NCBI RefSeq assembly: GCF_042850945.1
Contig: NZ_AP031496.1
Coordinates: forward strand, 744,001 to 808,000
Source of the DNA: Halioxenophilus aromaticivorans
GTDB taxonomy: Bacteria > Pseudomonadota > Gammaproteobacteria > Pseudomonadales > Cellvibrionaceae
Length of the DNA stretch: 64,000 bases
Direction of reading: 5' to 3'
The position numbers and the translations under genes were made by a program. Positions within the stretch are counted from its first letter, which is position 1, and each line of letters starts with the position of its first letter. The notes under the pieces were generated by a model that was given only the letters and a program-made list of their open reading frames with translations, was not told the DNA's origin and did no database searches. Of this stretch, positions 42,385 to 51,821 are shown piece by piece.

Positions 42385-45339
42385 CTAAAACCAATACCCC
42401 ACCTTGCCATACCAATACTGCTGCTTGGGGTTGTAGGCAAAGGCGTCGAAGTTATCGGTTAATGTTGAGGCGACAAAGGGTGGGGCTTTATCGAATAGGT
42501 TGTCCACACCCAGTGTGAGGCGAACCCGTTTTACCGGTTGGTAGTTTAATTGTAGGTTGTGAGTCGTCCAGGAATTAATGGTCCGCGTGGCGCCGCTCAC
42601 CGGCACTTGCTCTTGCATAGTGCCCAGGTAATTCACGTTGTAGCTTAATTGCAGGCTATTGCGGGTCCACTCCAGGCCGGCGCTGGCTTTCCAGCGGGGA
42701 ATAGAGCCCAGGCCAAGTGAGGCGCTGTCGATAAACGAGCCGGCGAAATTGATGTTGTCGTTGCTGCCGTATTGGCCTTGGTATTTGTCGATGTAAACCG
42801 CATTGGCGGAGAACTCAACGGTGTTGTTTCCGCGCTCGTAAATACTGGCAAGATTAACGTCGTAGCCCGAGATATCGTAATTGCCCCGGTTAATGGCCGG
42901 AGCGTAGACCACGGATACATTGCCCAGGGCATCGCGCACCACCAAATCGCTGTAGTTGGTGCCGGCGGCGTTGGCGTCGATGATGCTTTGTGCGTCGGTG
43001 GTGATGAGGTTCGACATTTCAATGTAAAACCAATCCACACTCAGGCGCAGGCCGGGGTGTGCCAGTGGGGCCCACACCAAACCCACGGTGGTGTTTTTGG
43101 ATTTTTCGGCGTCCAGGCCGGTGTCGCCGGTAAAAATCGTTAAAAACTGGGCGCGGGTGGGGTCGCTGGCCACGGTGCAGCCGGGCAGGGCGCTTAGGTT
43201 GGCTCCGGCGCAAGGGTCATCCAGGTAGGCCTGGGTGGCAAAACCTTCTAGGTGAAGCTCGTCTAGGCTGGGGGCACGGAAGCCCTCGCCCACAGTGGCG
43301 CGGATCAACACCGGCTCTATGGGCCGATACTTTAAGCCAATTTTGGGCGTGCTGTTATCGCCAAAATCACTGTAGTGCGAATAGCGCGCGGCCAGTTCGA
43401 CATCCAGCGAGTGAATACCCGGCTGATTGCTCACCAAGGGCAAGTGATACTCGGCAAACACTTCTAAAATGCGCCGCGAGCCTTCAATCTCGTTGGTGGT
43501 GGTGCCGCCCACAAAGCTGGTGGCACCGGTGCTGGTGCTGGTACTTAATTGGGTTTCTTCGACTCGCCACTCGCTGCCAATGGCCCATTCGCTGCTGCCC
43601 GCGGGCAGTTGCCAGCCGGGGCCGTTAATTTCTAAACCAATACCACTCAACAGGGTGTGGCCGCGGCTGCGTTCGGTGGTGGCGATGTAATCCAGTTGTG
43701 TTTGATCAATGCTGCCCGCCGGCCCAAACAGGTTCAGCGGCACGCAGCCATCTACGGCTAAGCTCTGGCAATTGGCGGCCGACCCCAGAGCGCGGGCCAC
43801 CCGTTGTAGGTCCGCCAAGCCGGTGCGCTTTTCCCGCGACTCCGAGCGGCTCCAAAAGCTGTGTGCGTTCCAGCGCAGTTGATCGGTAAAGCCTTCTAGC
43901 TCCATGTTGAATCGATAGGTGCGGGTGCGATCAATTTGCTGGCGGTTACCCAGCTCCATAAGACGCCTGCTCACGGATCGTAATTCGGTATCAAACGGGT
44001 TGTATAGGTTGTCGGCGGCTACGGTGATGGGTGGGTTTTCTCGGGCGGTAAACAGAGGTAGCGGGGCTAAGGTTATGGTGGCCTCGGTTTGTGCAAAGCC
44101 GGCGTTGGCGTAGAGGGTTATGTCCTCGGTAAGATCTTGGTGGTAGCTCAGGTAGAGATTGCTGCGTTCAGACGGTGAAGTGGATGAAGTCTCTTGGTTG
44201 TAATTGTATTTGTCGTCGTCGGTAAATGGCCGGTACTGATCACTGCTGGTACCGGGGTAGAAGTTGCCTTGCTCATCCTGGGCCAAGGTTAACCGAGATA
44301 GATTCGGCAGTTCAATCAGGGCATTGGGTGGTGCCGATGAGCGCATGTCGGCGCCACCTTGGTTGCGAGCGTCGGCATTGGCAGAGAAATCACGATCTCG
44401 GCTGAACAAGCCGTCCTGCTCATACACCGAGGCGGCAAACAGCAGGCTGCCGCTACCAAATTCCAACCCGGTGAGCAGGTTGGTTGTGGTGGTGCCCAGG
44501 TCGCCACGGCTGCTGACCCCATAATATTGCTCCACCAAGGTGCCGTCGAATTCGTCTTTTAAGACGATATTGACCACTCCGGCAATGGCGTCGGAGCCAT
44601 AAATGGCAGAGGCACCATCGGTGTATATTTCGATGCGCTCCACGGCGGCGGGTGCAATGGTGTTGAGGTCTACCGAGCTATCGCCCAGGCCATCGCCGGC
44701 TACGCGGCGGCCATTGATGAGCACCAGGGTGTTGTTGCGCGGCAGCCCGCGCAGGGTCACCTTGGCGGTACCGTTGCCGCCGTTAGAAACCGCCGTGCTG
44801 GTGGAGTTGCCGGCCACTGCTGGGGTGAACTTTAAAAACTCTACCAGGGTTTGTGCGCCGCTGTTGGCCAACTCTGGAGCGGTGATGAGGTCAACCGGGG
44901 CGCTGGTGTCGAAGCCGTTCACCGATAACCGAGAGCCGGTAAGCGTTTGCCCTTGCACCAGCAGTTCTTCGTAATAGGTGGGCAGCAAAATGGGCGCTTC
45001 CGACGCAAGTTTAGGCGCAGAAACCACGGCCACGGCCTTAGGGCTGATCACTTTAATGGCCAGGTTGGCGCCGGAGCTTAATTGCTGCAGCAAGGGTAGG
45101 CCGCAGGGCTGGCGGTTGATTTCCGGTGCTTGCGCGCCGCTCAATAGTTGGGACGGGAAGACAATGCTGATATCACACTGCTTGCCGATGGCAATAAAGG
45201 ATTGCGACAGCGATTGGGCGGGGACGTCTATCAGAACGTCTTCGGTATCCAGGCTGTTGGCCAAACCAAAGGCAGTATCGGCCAACAACGCAGTGGCGGA
45301 TACAGCGGGGGCTAAAAGCTTGGTCAGGTATTTGATCAC
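42385..45339 (-). CDS. TonB-dependent receptor with N-terminal STN signalling domain (FecA-type)
   Basis: 984 residues. Signal peptide, then an STN (secretin/TonB short N-terminal) domain at about 35-100 (IDVPAQSLSQSFIAIGKQCD). The plug follows (LRGLPRNNTLVLINGRR, DGASAIYGSDAIAGVVN) and a barrel ending in YYGK-like strands with terminal Phe (YGKVGYWF). The STN domain contacts a FecR-type anti-sigma factor when ligand is bound. The fecR and sigma genes lie directly upstream on the same strand, so this is a self-regulating transducer system. The ligand need not be iron: such receptors also handle glycans and peptides. Confidence 0.94.
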   Translation of the reverse strand: MIKYLTKLLAPAVSATALLADTAFGLANSLDTEDVLIDVPAQSLSQSFIAIGKQCDISIVFPSQLLSGAQAPEINRQPCGLPLLQQLSSGANLAIKVISPKAVAVVSAPKLASEAPILLPTYYEELLVQGQTLTGSRLSVNGFDTSAPVDLITAPELANSGAQTLVEFLKFTPAVAGNSTSTAVSNGGNGTAKVTLRGLPRNNTLVLINGRRVAGDGLGDSSVDLNTIAPAAVERIEIYTDGASAIYGSDAIAGVVNIVLKDEFDGTLVEQYYGVSSRGDLGTTTTNLLTGLEFGSGSLLFAASVYEQDGLFSRDRDFSANADARNQGGADMRSSAPPNALIELPNLSRLTLAQDEQGNFYPGTSSDQYRPFTDDDKYNYNQETSSTSPSERSNLYLSYHQDLTEDITLYANAGFAQTEATITLAPLPLFTARENPPITVAADNLYNPFDTELRSVSRRLMELGNRQQIDRTRTYRFNMELEGFTDQLRWNAHSFWSRSESREKRTGLADLQRVARALGSAANCQSLAVDGCVPLNLFGPAGSIDQTQLDYIATTERSRGHTLLSGIGLEINGPGWQLPAGSSEWAIGSEWRVEETQLSTSTSTGATSFVGGTTTNEIEGSRRILEVFAEYHLPLVSNQPGIHSLDVELAARYSHYSDFGDNSTPKIGLKYRPIEPVLIRATVGEGFRAPSLDELHLEGFATQAYLDDPCAGANLSALPGCTVASDPTRAQFLTIFTGDTGLDAEKSKNTTVGLVWAPLAHPGLRLSVDWFYIEMSNLITTDAQSIIDANAAGTNYSDLVVRDALGNVSVVYAPAINRGNYDISGYDVNLASIYERGNNTVEFSANAVYIDKYQGQYGSNDNINFAGSFIDSASLGLGSIPRWKASAGLEWTRNSLQLSYNVNYLGTMQEQVPVSGATRTINSWTTHNLQLNYQPVKRVRLTLGVDNLFDKAPPFVASTLTDNFDAFAYNPKQQYWYGKVGYWF

Positions 45340-45501
45340 TGGGTACGAATTAGCTATAGCGGTAGGTTTAAGTGCACAACGCCAAGGGTACGCAAACGTT
45401 AGGCAATAGTACCACTGATGAAGACAGAAAAATAAAAGGAAATGGCGTCAGTGGTCAAGCCGGTGGCGGCAGAGGGACGCTATATTAGTGCTATGGGATG
45501 A

Positions 45502-46533
45502 TTATCCCTTGCTGGGAAGAGCCGCAGTTTGGTCCGCAGGCAGTACTGTTTGGTTGCTTAAGTGCAGGTCAAAGGTGGTCAAAATCGCCTGCAGCGTATC
45601 CTGTGGTGCATTGGTACTAAAGGTACCAGAGATTCTTAAACCGGCTAAATCTGCTGGGTTAAAGCTCACTGGCTTAGCCAAGTAACGGTTGAGTTCGGTT
45701 AGGGCATCTGCCAGGGCGCTGTTTTCAAAACTCAGCGTCTGCTCAAGCCAGTGTATTTCTCGGCCTAGCTCGGTAGCTGGGCCAAGGCCGGTACCGGAAA
45801 GCATCAGGTGCTGGTCGGCTTGCACAAACTTACTGGCGGGGAATGGCGTGGTTGGTTCTTTTTTCTGTTTAACCCGCACCACACCTTCGGTGACGGCTAC
45901 CCAATCTTGCAGGCCGCCGCGCTTAATATTAAAGGCGGTACCAATGGCCGTAACGGTGCCTCGGCCTACATCCACCACGAAGGGGCGCGCTTTATTGCCT
46001 TGCACGTCGAAGTAGGCCTCGCCTTCCACCAAGCGCACCAGGCGCTCCTGGGGCGAATACAGCACTTCAATTTTGGTGCGCGTGTTGAGCTCTATAACGG
46101 AGTGGTCGGCCAGCTCTACAAACAGTGACTCCCCAGCGGCGGTTTGGTATACCTCGGCTTCTATGGGGGCTTGGCGGTCGAGTAGTAAGGCCACGCTTAC
46201 CATAAGTACGGCCGCAAAGCTTACAGCGCCGGTCAGCCAGTAGCCGCTGTTGGCCGGGCCTGGTAGATATTGGCTCAGCAGGTGTTTGCATCGGCCCCAA
46301 AAGCCCATAGTTTGGGCTGATGGGTCCCAGCTGCTGGCGGGCAGTTCCGCGCCCAGGGCTAGGGTGTCCCAGGTGGCCAGCATTTCATCAAAGGCCTGCT
46401 CGTTGGCTTTGCTTTGGTTTAACCACTGGGAAAATTCAACATGATCGCGCTCGCACGCAGCAGGCGATCGCAGTTTTACGATCCAGCCGGCGGCGATGTC
46501 GAGTAATTCGTCGTCGTGTTGATGAGTGTTCAT
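45502..46533 (-). CDS. FecR-family anti-sigma factor / signal transducer
   Basis: 343 residues. The cytoplasmic N-terminal helical domain (about 1-75: AAGWIVKLRSPAACERDHVEFSQWL) binds sigma. A TM helix follows (about 100-122: GAVSFAAVLMVSVALLL). The periplasmic FecR domain (TAAGESLFVELADHSVIELN, AYFDVQGNKARPFVVDVG) precedes a C-terminal STN-like segment (LAGLRISGTFSTNAPQDTLQ). It relays ligand occupancy of the downstream STN receptor to the ECF sigma factor encoded upstream. 162 bp separate it from the receptor. Confidence 0.93.
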   Translation of the reverse strand: MNTHQHDDELLDIAAGWIVKLRSPAACERDHVEFSQWLNQSKANEQAFDEMLATWDTLALGAELPASSWDPSAQTMGFWGRCKHLLSQYLPGPANSGYWLTGAVSFAAVLMVSVALLLDRQAPIEAEVYQTAAGESLFVELADHSVIELNTRTKIEVLYSPQERLVRLVEGEAYFDVQGNKARPFVVDVGRGTVTAIGTAFNIKRGGLQDWVAVTEGVVRVKQKKEPTTPFPASKFVQADQHLMLSGTGLGPATELGREIHWLEQTLSFENSALADALTELNRYLAKPVSFNPADLAGLRISGTFSTNAPQDTLQAILTTFDLHLSNQTVLPADQTAALPSKG

Positions 46534-46967
46534 AACCTAAGCAGAGCCAGAGTAATACGATAATTCAGTTGATTCGGGGCCGCTGTGTTATCGAAGCCTA
46601 TTTAGCTAACGGTGCAGCTAACAGCGAATTGGGGCAGCAGCCATGAAATAGCCATACATGAGATAGCGCTTGTTCATGAGATAACAATTCATGAGATACA
46701 ACTATAGACGTCAACTAGGCGGTTTGCGCGCAAATCACGGATTGGGTGTTTGCTTGGAGTTATTAGCCTGCAGTGGGTTGTGCCCAGGCGGCTGAATAGC
46801 TCTTAGTGGCAGCGTTGTTGGCTGCTTTGGGGATGTGGCCCGTGTTGTCCCTTCTCAGACACAATAACGAGCAATAAAGTTTAAGCCTCAAAACAAATAA
46901 TTTGTGTTAACGCACACTTTCGGCTCGTCGGTGTTATTGGGCGGGGATTGTACAACAAATAGTCGGG
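46534..46967. other. Gene-free stretch between ECF sigma gene and fecR-like gene
   Basis: 434 bp, unusually long for a fecI/fecR pair, which normally abut. It contains the clustered CATGARATA repeats listed separately. No small ORF with a ribosome-binding site was found. Confidence 0.45.
46642..46698. repeat. Cluster of four CATGARATA direct repeats
   Basis: CATGAAATA at 46642-46650, then CATGAGATA at 46657-46665, 46675-46683 and 46690-46698. Start-to-start spacings are 15, 18 and 15 bp. They lie upstream of the fecR-like gene. A regulator array or a local duplication are both possible. Confidence 0.7.
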
Positions 46968-47540
46968 TTATGCGTCTTTGATGCATTTGCGGCAGTGTTT
47001 AAGTGCCTGCAAAATGTATTTTTCAACGCTGGATACCGATACGTTCATCTCTTGTGCGATGTCGTTATACGACAGATTACGCACACGGTGCAACATAAAC
47101 GCTTGGCGGCATTTGTGGGGCAGTTGGGTAAGGGCTTTTTCCACCTTGTCCAGTTGCTCACGGGCGCGCAGTTGTCGCTCTGGGCAGTAGGCGTCTGTCT
47201 CGATGGGTTGAATGCCCATGCTGGAATCGATGGTTTCGGATTGTATGTAAGCGGTGTGGAGCTTTTCTCGGCGGATCTTATCAATGGCCAAGTTGGATGC
47301 GGTTTGGTACAGGTAAGCCTTGGGGTTTTCCAATTCGCCGGTTTGAGTTAACCGCTGAATACGAATAAAGGCATTTTGAGCAATATCTTCTGCGTCTTCC
47401 CAGTTTTTAACCTTGCGATACAGAAACCGAACCAGGCCCTGTGCGTGGCTGGTGAACACTTCTTCTAGCGGAGCGTTGGTCTCTAGCACGTGGGTTTCCT
47501 CTTCGGTTTGGGCGTTAATCGCGGTGGTTGTCTGTGTCAT
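46968..47540 (-). CDS. ECF sigma factor, FecI type
   Basis: 190 residues. Region 2 (LVRFLYRKVKNWEDAEDIAQNAFIRI) and region 2.4 (YLYQTASNLAIDKIRREK) are present. Region 4 HTH is ALTQLPHKCRQAFMLHRV then LSYNDIAQEMNVSVSSVEKYI. The head gene of the sigma / FecR / STN-receptor set on this strand, it presumably directs transcription of the receptor. The N-terminal about 28 residues, rich in Thr/Glu, precede region 2; the first ATG is kept for lack of a better choice. Confidence 0.93.
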   Translation of the reverse strand: MTQTTTAINAQTEEETHVLETNAPLEEVFTSHAQGLVRFLYRKVKNWEDAEDIAQNAFIRIQRLTQTGELENPKAYLYQTASNLAIDKIRREKLHTAYIQSETIDSSMGIQPIETDAYCPERQLRAREQLDKVEKALTQLPHKCRQAFMLHRVRNLSYNDIAQEMNVSVSSVEKYILQALKHCRKCIKDA

Positions 47541-47817
47541 AGCGGTTTGTTACTAATTAGTTATCAATTTTTATGCCATTGCCGTCAGGTTTCCTGTCCA
47601 GCTAGCTATGTTTTTATTCTATTGGTTTTGCCTTCCTGGCAATTTCAGAAAACTTGTTTGTTTTCAGACATTTGCAAAGCCCGCTTAGGAGTTGCATCAA
47701 ACCTTGTACTGGCCAGTCGCTTAATGGCGACTAAACCGGTTAAGTTGTCTGGCGAAAAAACAACCTAAAAATCGATGTTTGCGCACATTAATGCTCATTT
47801 TTGGTGCTTTTTGTGAC

Positions 47818-49752
47818 CTAAAATGATGCCTTGCTCCAGCCGCACTGCTTGCCCTGGTTTTGCTCCGCTAACCACTTGGCCAAGGGTGCAAAGTACGCAT
47901 TGATCGCCTTGGCGTCCATAGTGCGGGTGCCCGTGACCTGCTCCAGCGCATCTTGCCACGGTTGGCTGGCGCCCAGTGCTAGCAGTTTCCCTAGCTTGTC
48001 GCCGGCAGCTTGGTTGCCGTAGTAAGAACACTCGTGCAGCGGGCCGTCGTGCCCGGCCTCCTGGCACAGAGCCTGATAAAACTGAAACTGGATTATGTAA
48101 GACAAAAAGTAACGTGTGTAGGGGGTGTTGCCCGGGATGTGGTACTTGGCACCGGGGTCAAAAAAGCGCTCATCGCGGGGGCTGGTGGGGGCAATACCTT
48201 GATAATTTTGGCGTAGCTGCCACCAGTCTCGGTTGTAGTTGGCGGCTGTGGTTTGGCCAGAAAACACCTGCCAGCGCCACTGATCAATCAATTTACCAAA
48301 GGGTAGAAACGCGATCTTCTCCAGCGCCATTTTCATCTGTTGGTTAAGTGTGGCCTGTTCACTGTGGACGACTTCTGGGATCAGGCCTTTTTCGGCGTAG
48401 TAGGCCGGCGTCATGGCCAGGGTGATGGTATCGCCTATGGCTTCGTGGAAGCCATCGTGGGCGCCGCCTTTAAATAAAAACGGCTGGTCTTTGTACATCA
48501 GGTAATAGTAGATGTGGCCCAACTCGTGGTGCAGCGTTACCAGCTGTTCTTGCGTAGGCTCCACACATTGCTTTATGCGTGGGTCTTCGCCGTTGCCCAT
48601 ATCCCAGGCACTGGCATGGCACACAACATCCCGGTCGGCGGGCTTGGCTAGCAGGGAGCGCTCATAAAAGCTGGCGGGTAATTCGGGCAAGCCCAGTGAG
48701 GTAAAAAAGCCTTCTGCCATTTGCGTCATGGCTTCGGGGGTGTAGTTTTGTTCAATCAAACTGGCGCTAACGTCCAGGTCGCTCACACCGGGGTAGGGCT
48801 CCACCAAGGGATAAATATTGGACCAGTCCTGGGCCCACATATTCCCTAAAAGGTGGGCCGGGATAGGGCTTTGCGCGTCGACTTTATCGGCGCCGTAGAA
48901 CTCGCCAAGCTTATTGCGCACGTAACAGTGCAGGTTACTGTACAGGGGTTCAACTTGCTGCCAAAGGCGCTCCACTTCCTGTTCAAAATCGGCCACGGGC
49001 ATATCGTAGCCGGATTTCCACATGACACTTAAATCGTCAAAACCGTAGGTTTGGGCGCCCTGATTGGTGAGCTCAACAAAACGCTCATATTTGGGGCGCA
49101 TAGGCACCGAAATTGTGCGCCAGTCCTGCCAGGCCTGTAGCTGCTCATCGTAATCGCGTGAATTACGCAGTACTTTTTCCAGTTCTTCCAAATCTCGGCA
49201 TTGGCCGTCGCTGTTGCAGGCCTCGCCCGCGCCATACATGCCTTCCATTTCAGTGGCGATGGTGGCCAGCTCAGCCTGGGATTCGGCATTCTCCGGCGCC
49301 GGCATGGCGGTACCTAGCAATATAAAGTCCAGTGCTCGGCGGGTTTCCGGTGCCATGTCCACGTTGTGATACTGCTTGGCCTGGGCCACTGCCTTGCCGG
49401 TAAAGGCAAGGCTTTTTTCGCCGGCCTTGGCGGCGAGTACAGCGGTATCCGGTGTTAAATAGGTAGCCCTCACCCAGAAGGCGGCTTCCAGCTCTTTGTT
49501 GAGCTCAACCCACTCTTGCTGAATGCGCTCTACGAACTGTTCTGGGGATTCTTCTGCTGTGGTGGCGCTTTGGGGAGGTTGGGTGCTGCTGGTTAACTCG
49601 GTTTTGGCGCCGCAGCCGCACAACAGCAACGTACTCAACACGGCGATTGGGGCAAGGCTTAGAGCCTGCGCAAGCCGCGTTTGGGGAACCCCAAAACGGC
49701 GTGCTGGTCTGCTGAAGGCAGTAGTGTTTCTTTGCTGAGCGCGTACTGACAT
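47818..49752 (-). CDS. M2-family peptidyl-dipeptidase (angiotensin-converting-enzyme homologue), lipoprotein
   Basis: 644 residues from ATG 49752 (MSVRAQQ). The signal sequence ends in a lipobox (STLLLCGCG), so it is a membrane-attached lipoprotein in the periplasm or outer membrane. It has the zinc motif HHELGH (HExxH) in VTLHHELGHIYYYLMYKDQ and the downstream Glu in HEAIGDT. Further ACE landmarks are DLSVMWKSGYDMP and SPRDERFFDPGAKYHIPGN. It removes dipeptides from peptide C-termini. Next to it, divergently, is a peptide ABC importer that could take up the released dipeptides. Confidence 0.94.
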   Translation of the reverse strand: MSVRAQQRNTTAFSRPARRFGVPQTRLAQALSLAPIAVLSTLLLCGCGAKTELTSSTQPPQSATTAEESPEQFVERIQQEWVELNKELEAAFWVRATYLTPDTAVLAAKAGEKSLAFTGKAVAQAKQYHNVDMAPETRRALDFILLGTAMPAPENAESQAELATIATEMEGMYGAGEACNSDGQCRDLEELEKVLRNSRDYDEQLQAWQDWRTISVPMRPKYERFVELTNQGAQTYGFDDLSVMWKSGYDMPVADFEQEVERLWQQVEPLYSNLHCYVRNKLGEFYGADKVDAQSPIPAHLLGNMWAQDWSNIYPLVEPYPGVSDLDVSASLIEQNYTPEAMTQMAEGFFTSLGLPELPASFYERSLLAKPADRDVVCHASAWDMGNGEDPRIKQCVEPTQEQLVTLHHELGHIYYYLMYKDQPFLFKGGAHDGFHEAIGDTITLAMTPAYYAEKGLIPEVVHSEQATLNQQMKMALEKIAFLPFGKLIDQWRWQVFSGQTTAANYNRDWWQLRQNYQGIAPTSPRDERFFDPGAKYHIPGNTPYTRYFLSYIIQFQFYQALCQEAGHDGPLHECSYYGNQAAGDKLGKLLALGASQPWQDALEQVTGTRTMDAKAINAYFAPLAKWLAEQNQGKQCGWSKASF

Positions 49753-50214
49753 TGCCGCCCCTACTATAACCAATGGTGGAGTGCTATTACCGCGCAGCTC
49801 TGTGGCTGCGTTGGATTACAGTTAGCTTAATAACTGATCAATCTAAGGCTTTGCATCTTGTCTAGATAATCAAGAAATTACAAGCGTGTTGCTTAAAAAA
49901 TCTGCGTGAATGATCGTTATTTTGGCCGGCTGAGTTAGATGCATTCACTAACTGACTGATATACATACATTTTGCATTGTTCTAAGAGGCGCGCTTGGGC
50001 TCTGGCCCGTTGAGGGGTTTAACGAATTTCTCGTCCCATAAATCTATGAAGACTGCGAATATTTGGTCAGCTATTGCTGCCGGCTCGGCCGTTAAACGCC
50101 GTTTAGCGCATACATTAGTGTTTACTGGCCCCGCAGCGCGTATCATGCTGTAGCGCATGATCAACCTGCAGCATCGATGCTGCAGCCCCGAATTCTGGTG
50201 AAGGAACCGCTTAC
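49753..50214. other. Divergent regulatory region, peptidase / peptide ABC operon
   Basis: 462 bp between divergent starts, with two adjacent palindromes near the ABC operon side (listed separately). A 111-codon minus-strand frame crossing into the substrate-binding gene is a shadow. No other gene seen. Confidence 0.5.
50142..50185. promoter_or_regulatory. Two adjacent palindromes upstream of the peptide ABC operon
   Basis: ATCATGC-TGTAGC-GCATGAT (50142-50161) is followed after four bases by the perfect 20-bp palindrome CTGCAGCATCGATGCTGCAG (50166-50185). The second ends 29 bp before the GTG start of the substrate-binding gene. They could be operators for a dimeric repressor or a 5'-UTR stem; neither matches a binding site I know. 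Confidence 0.5.
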
Positions 50215-51810
50215 GTGAATGCCTCTTTGATTCGATCCGCATTATTGTCTTTAGCGTTGGCAGTGACGCTGCCCGCCCAAGCGGCCAAATCCCTGCTTTA
50301 TTGCTCTGAAGGTTCACCGGAAGGCTTTGACCCGGCGTTGTATACCTCGGGCACCACCTTTGATGCCTCCAGCCGAGCGGTGTACAACCGCTTAGTGGAG
50401 TTTGTGCACGGCGGCACCGAGATAGAACCGGGCCTGGCCGAAAGCTGGGACATCTCTGAAGATGGCAAGGAATACACCTTCCATTTGCGTAAAGGCGTTA
50501 AATTCCATAAAACCCGTTTTTTTAAACCCACGAGAGACTTCAACGCCGACGACGTGGTGTTTACCTTTAAACGCCAGCTGGATAAATCCCACCCTTGGCA
50601 CCAGTACACGCCGGGCACCTCTTGGGAATATTTTGAATCCATGTCTATGCCCAGTCTGCTGCAAGACGTGGTTAAAGTAGACGACTACACCGTTAAATTT
50701 ATGCTTACCGCCCCCCAAGCCCCCATGATCGCCAATTTGGCCATGGATTTTGCCTCTATTATGTCTAAGGAGTACGCCGATACTCTGGCCCAGCAGGGCA
50801 AAAAAGAAATGCTTAATCAGCAGCCGGTGGGCACCGGGCCGTTCTTATTTTTGATGTATCAAAAAGACGCGGTGATTCGCTACCGCGCCCACGCCGATTA
50901 CTGGGCGGGCAAACAACCCTTAGATGCTCTGATTTTTGCCATTACCACCGACGCCTCGGTACGCCTGCAAAAATTGAAAGCCGGCGAATGCCATATTTAC
51001 CCTTACCCTAACCCGGCGGACATCGATTTAATTCGCGCCGATAAAAAATTAAAACTGGAAGAATTACAGGGCTTAAACGTGGGCTACTTGGCCTACAACA
51101 CCCAGCAAGCGCCCTACGATAAGCCCGAAGTGCGCCGCGCGCTGAATATGGCCATCAACAAAAAAGCCATATTGGATGCCGTATTCCAGGGTGCCGGCAT
51201 GGTGGCTAAAAACCCCATTCCGCCCACCATGTGGTCTTACAACGACGACGTAGTGGATGACGAATACAATCCAGAAAAAGCCAAGCAACTGTTGGCCGGG
51301 GCTGGGGTTAAAGATCTTTCGCTAAAAATTTGGGCCATGCCTGTGCAGCGCCCCTATAACCCTAACGCCCGTCGTATGGCTGAGTTGATGCAATCGGATT
51401 TCGCCAAAATTGGTGTGGATGTGAGCATTGTGTCCTATGAATGGGGTGAGTATTTATCTCGCTCCAAAGACGTTAAGCGCGATGGTGCAGTGCTCATGGG
51501 TTGGACCGGTGACAACGGCGACCCAGATAACTTCCTGGCGGTATTGCTCAGCTGCGACGCTGTGGGTTCATCCAACCGGGCGCAGTGGTGTAACGAAGAG
51601 TTCGAACAATTGATCCAAGAGGCCAAAACCCTCACCGATCAAGACGCCCGCACTGAGTTGTACAAAAAGGCCCAGCTAGTTTTTAAACAGCAAGCGCCCT
51701 GGGCCACCATCGCGCATTCTCTGGTATACAAGCCCATGTCTACTAAGGTGAAAAACTTCGTCGTAGACCCATTGGGGTATCACCGGTTTGATGGTGTGGA
51801 TATCGAGTAA
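50215..51810 (+). CDS. Peptide ABC transporter, periplasmic substrate-binding protein (SBP family 5)
   Basis: 531 residues beginning at GTG 50215; AAGGAA is eight bases upstream. Sec signal peptide (SALLSLALAVTLPAQAAK). The mature part is a DppA/OppA-type binding protein: LLYCSEGSPEGFDPALYTSG, GLAESWDISEDGKEYTFHLR, FNADDVVFTFKRQ, VRRALNMAINKKAIL and GWTGDNGDPDNFL. The pattern is closest to DppA dipeptide/heme-type proteins. First gene of a five-gene importer operon (SBP, two permeases, two ATPases). Confidence 0.94.
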   Translation: MNASLIRSALLSLALAVTLPAQAAKSLLYCSEGSPEGFDPALYTSGTTFDASSRAVYNRLVEFVHGGTEIEPGLAESWDISEDGKEYTFHLRKGVKFHKTRFFKPTRDFNADDVVFTFKRQLDKSHPWHQYTPGTSWEYFESMSMPSLLQDVVKVDDYTVKFMLTAPQAPMIANLAMDFASIMSKEYADTLAQQGKKEMLNQQPVGTGPFLFLMYQKDAVIRYRAHADYWAGKQPLDALIFAITTDASVRLQKLKAGECHIYPYPNPADIDLIRADKKLKLEELQGLNVGYLAYNTQQAPYDKPEVRRALNMAINKKAILDAVFQGAGMVAKNPIPPTMWSYNDDVVDDEYNPEKAKQLLAGAGVKDLSLKIWAMPVQRPYNPNARRMAELMQSDFAKIGVDVSIVSYEWGEYLSRSKDVKRDGAVLMGWTGDNGDPDNFLAVLLSCDAVGSSNRAQWCNEEFEQLIQEAKTLTDQDARTELYKKAQLVFKQQAPWATIAHSLVYKPMSTKVKNFVVDPLGYHRFDGVDIE

Positions 51811-51821
51811 CCTAGCGCTCT

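Noticed and set aside
49982..50317. 111-codon minus-strand frame upstream of the peptide ABC operon
   Set aside because: It crosses the palindromes and the start of the substrate-binding gene and has no protein-like features.
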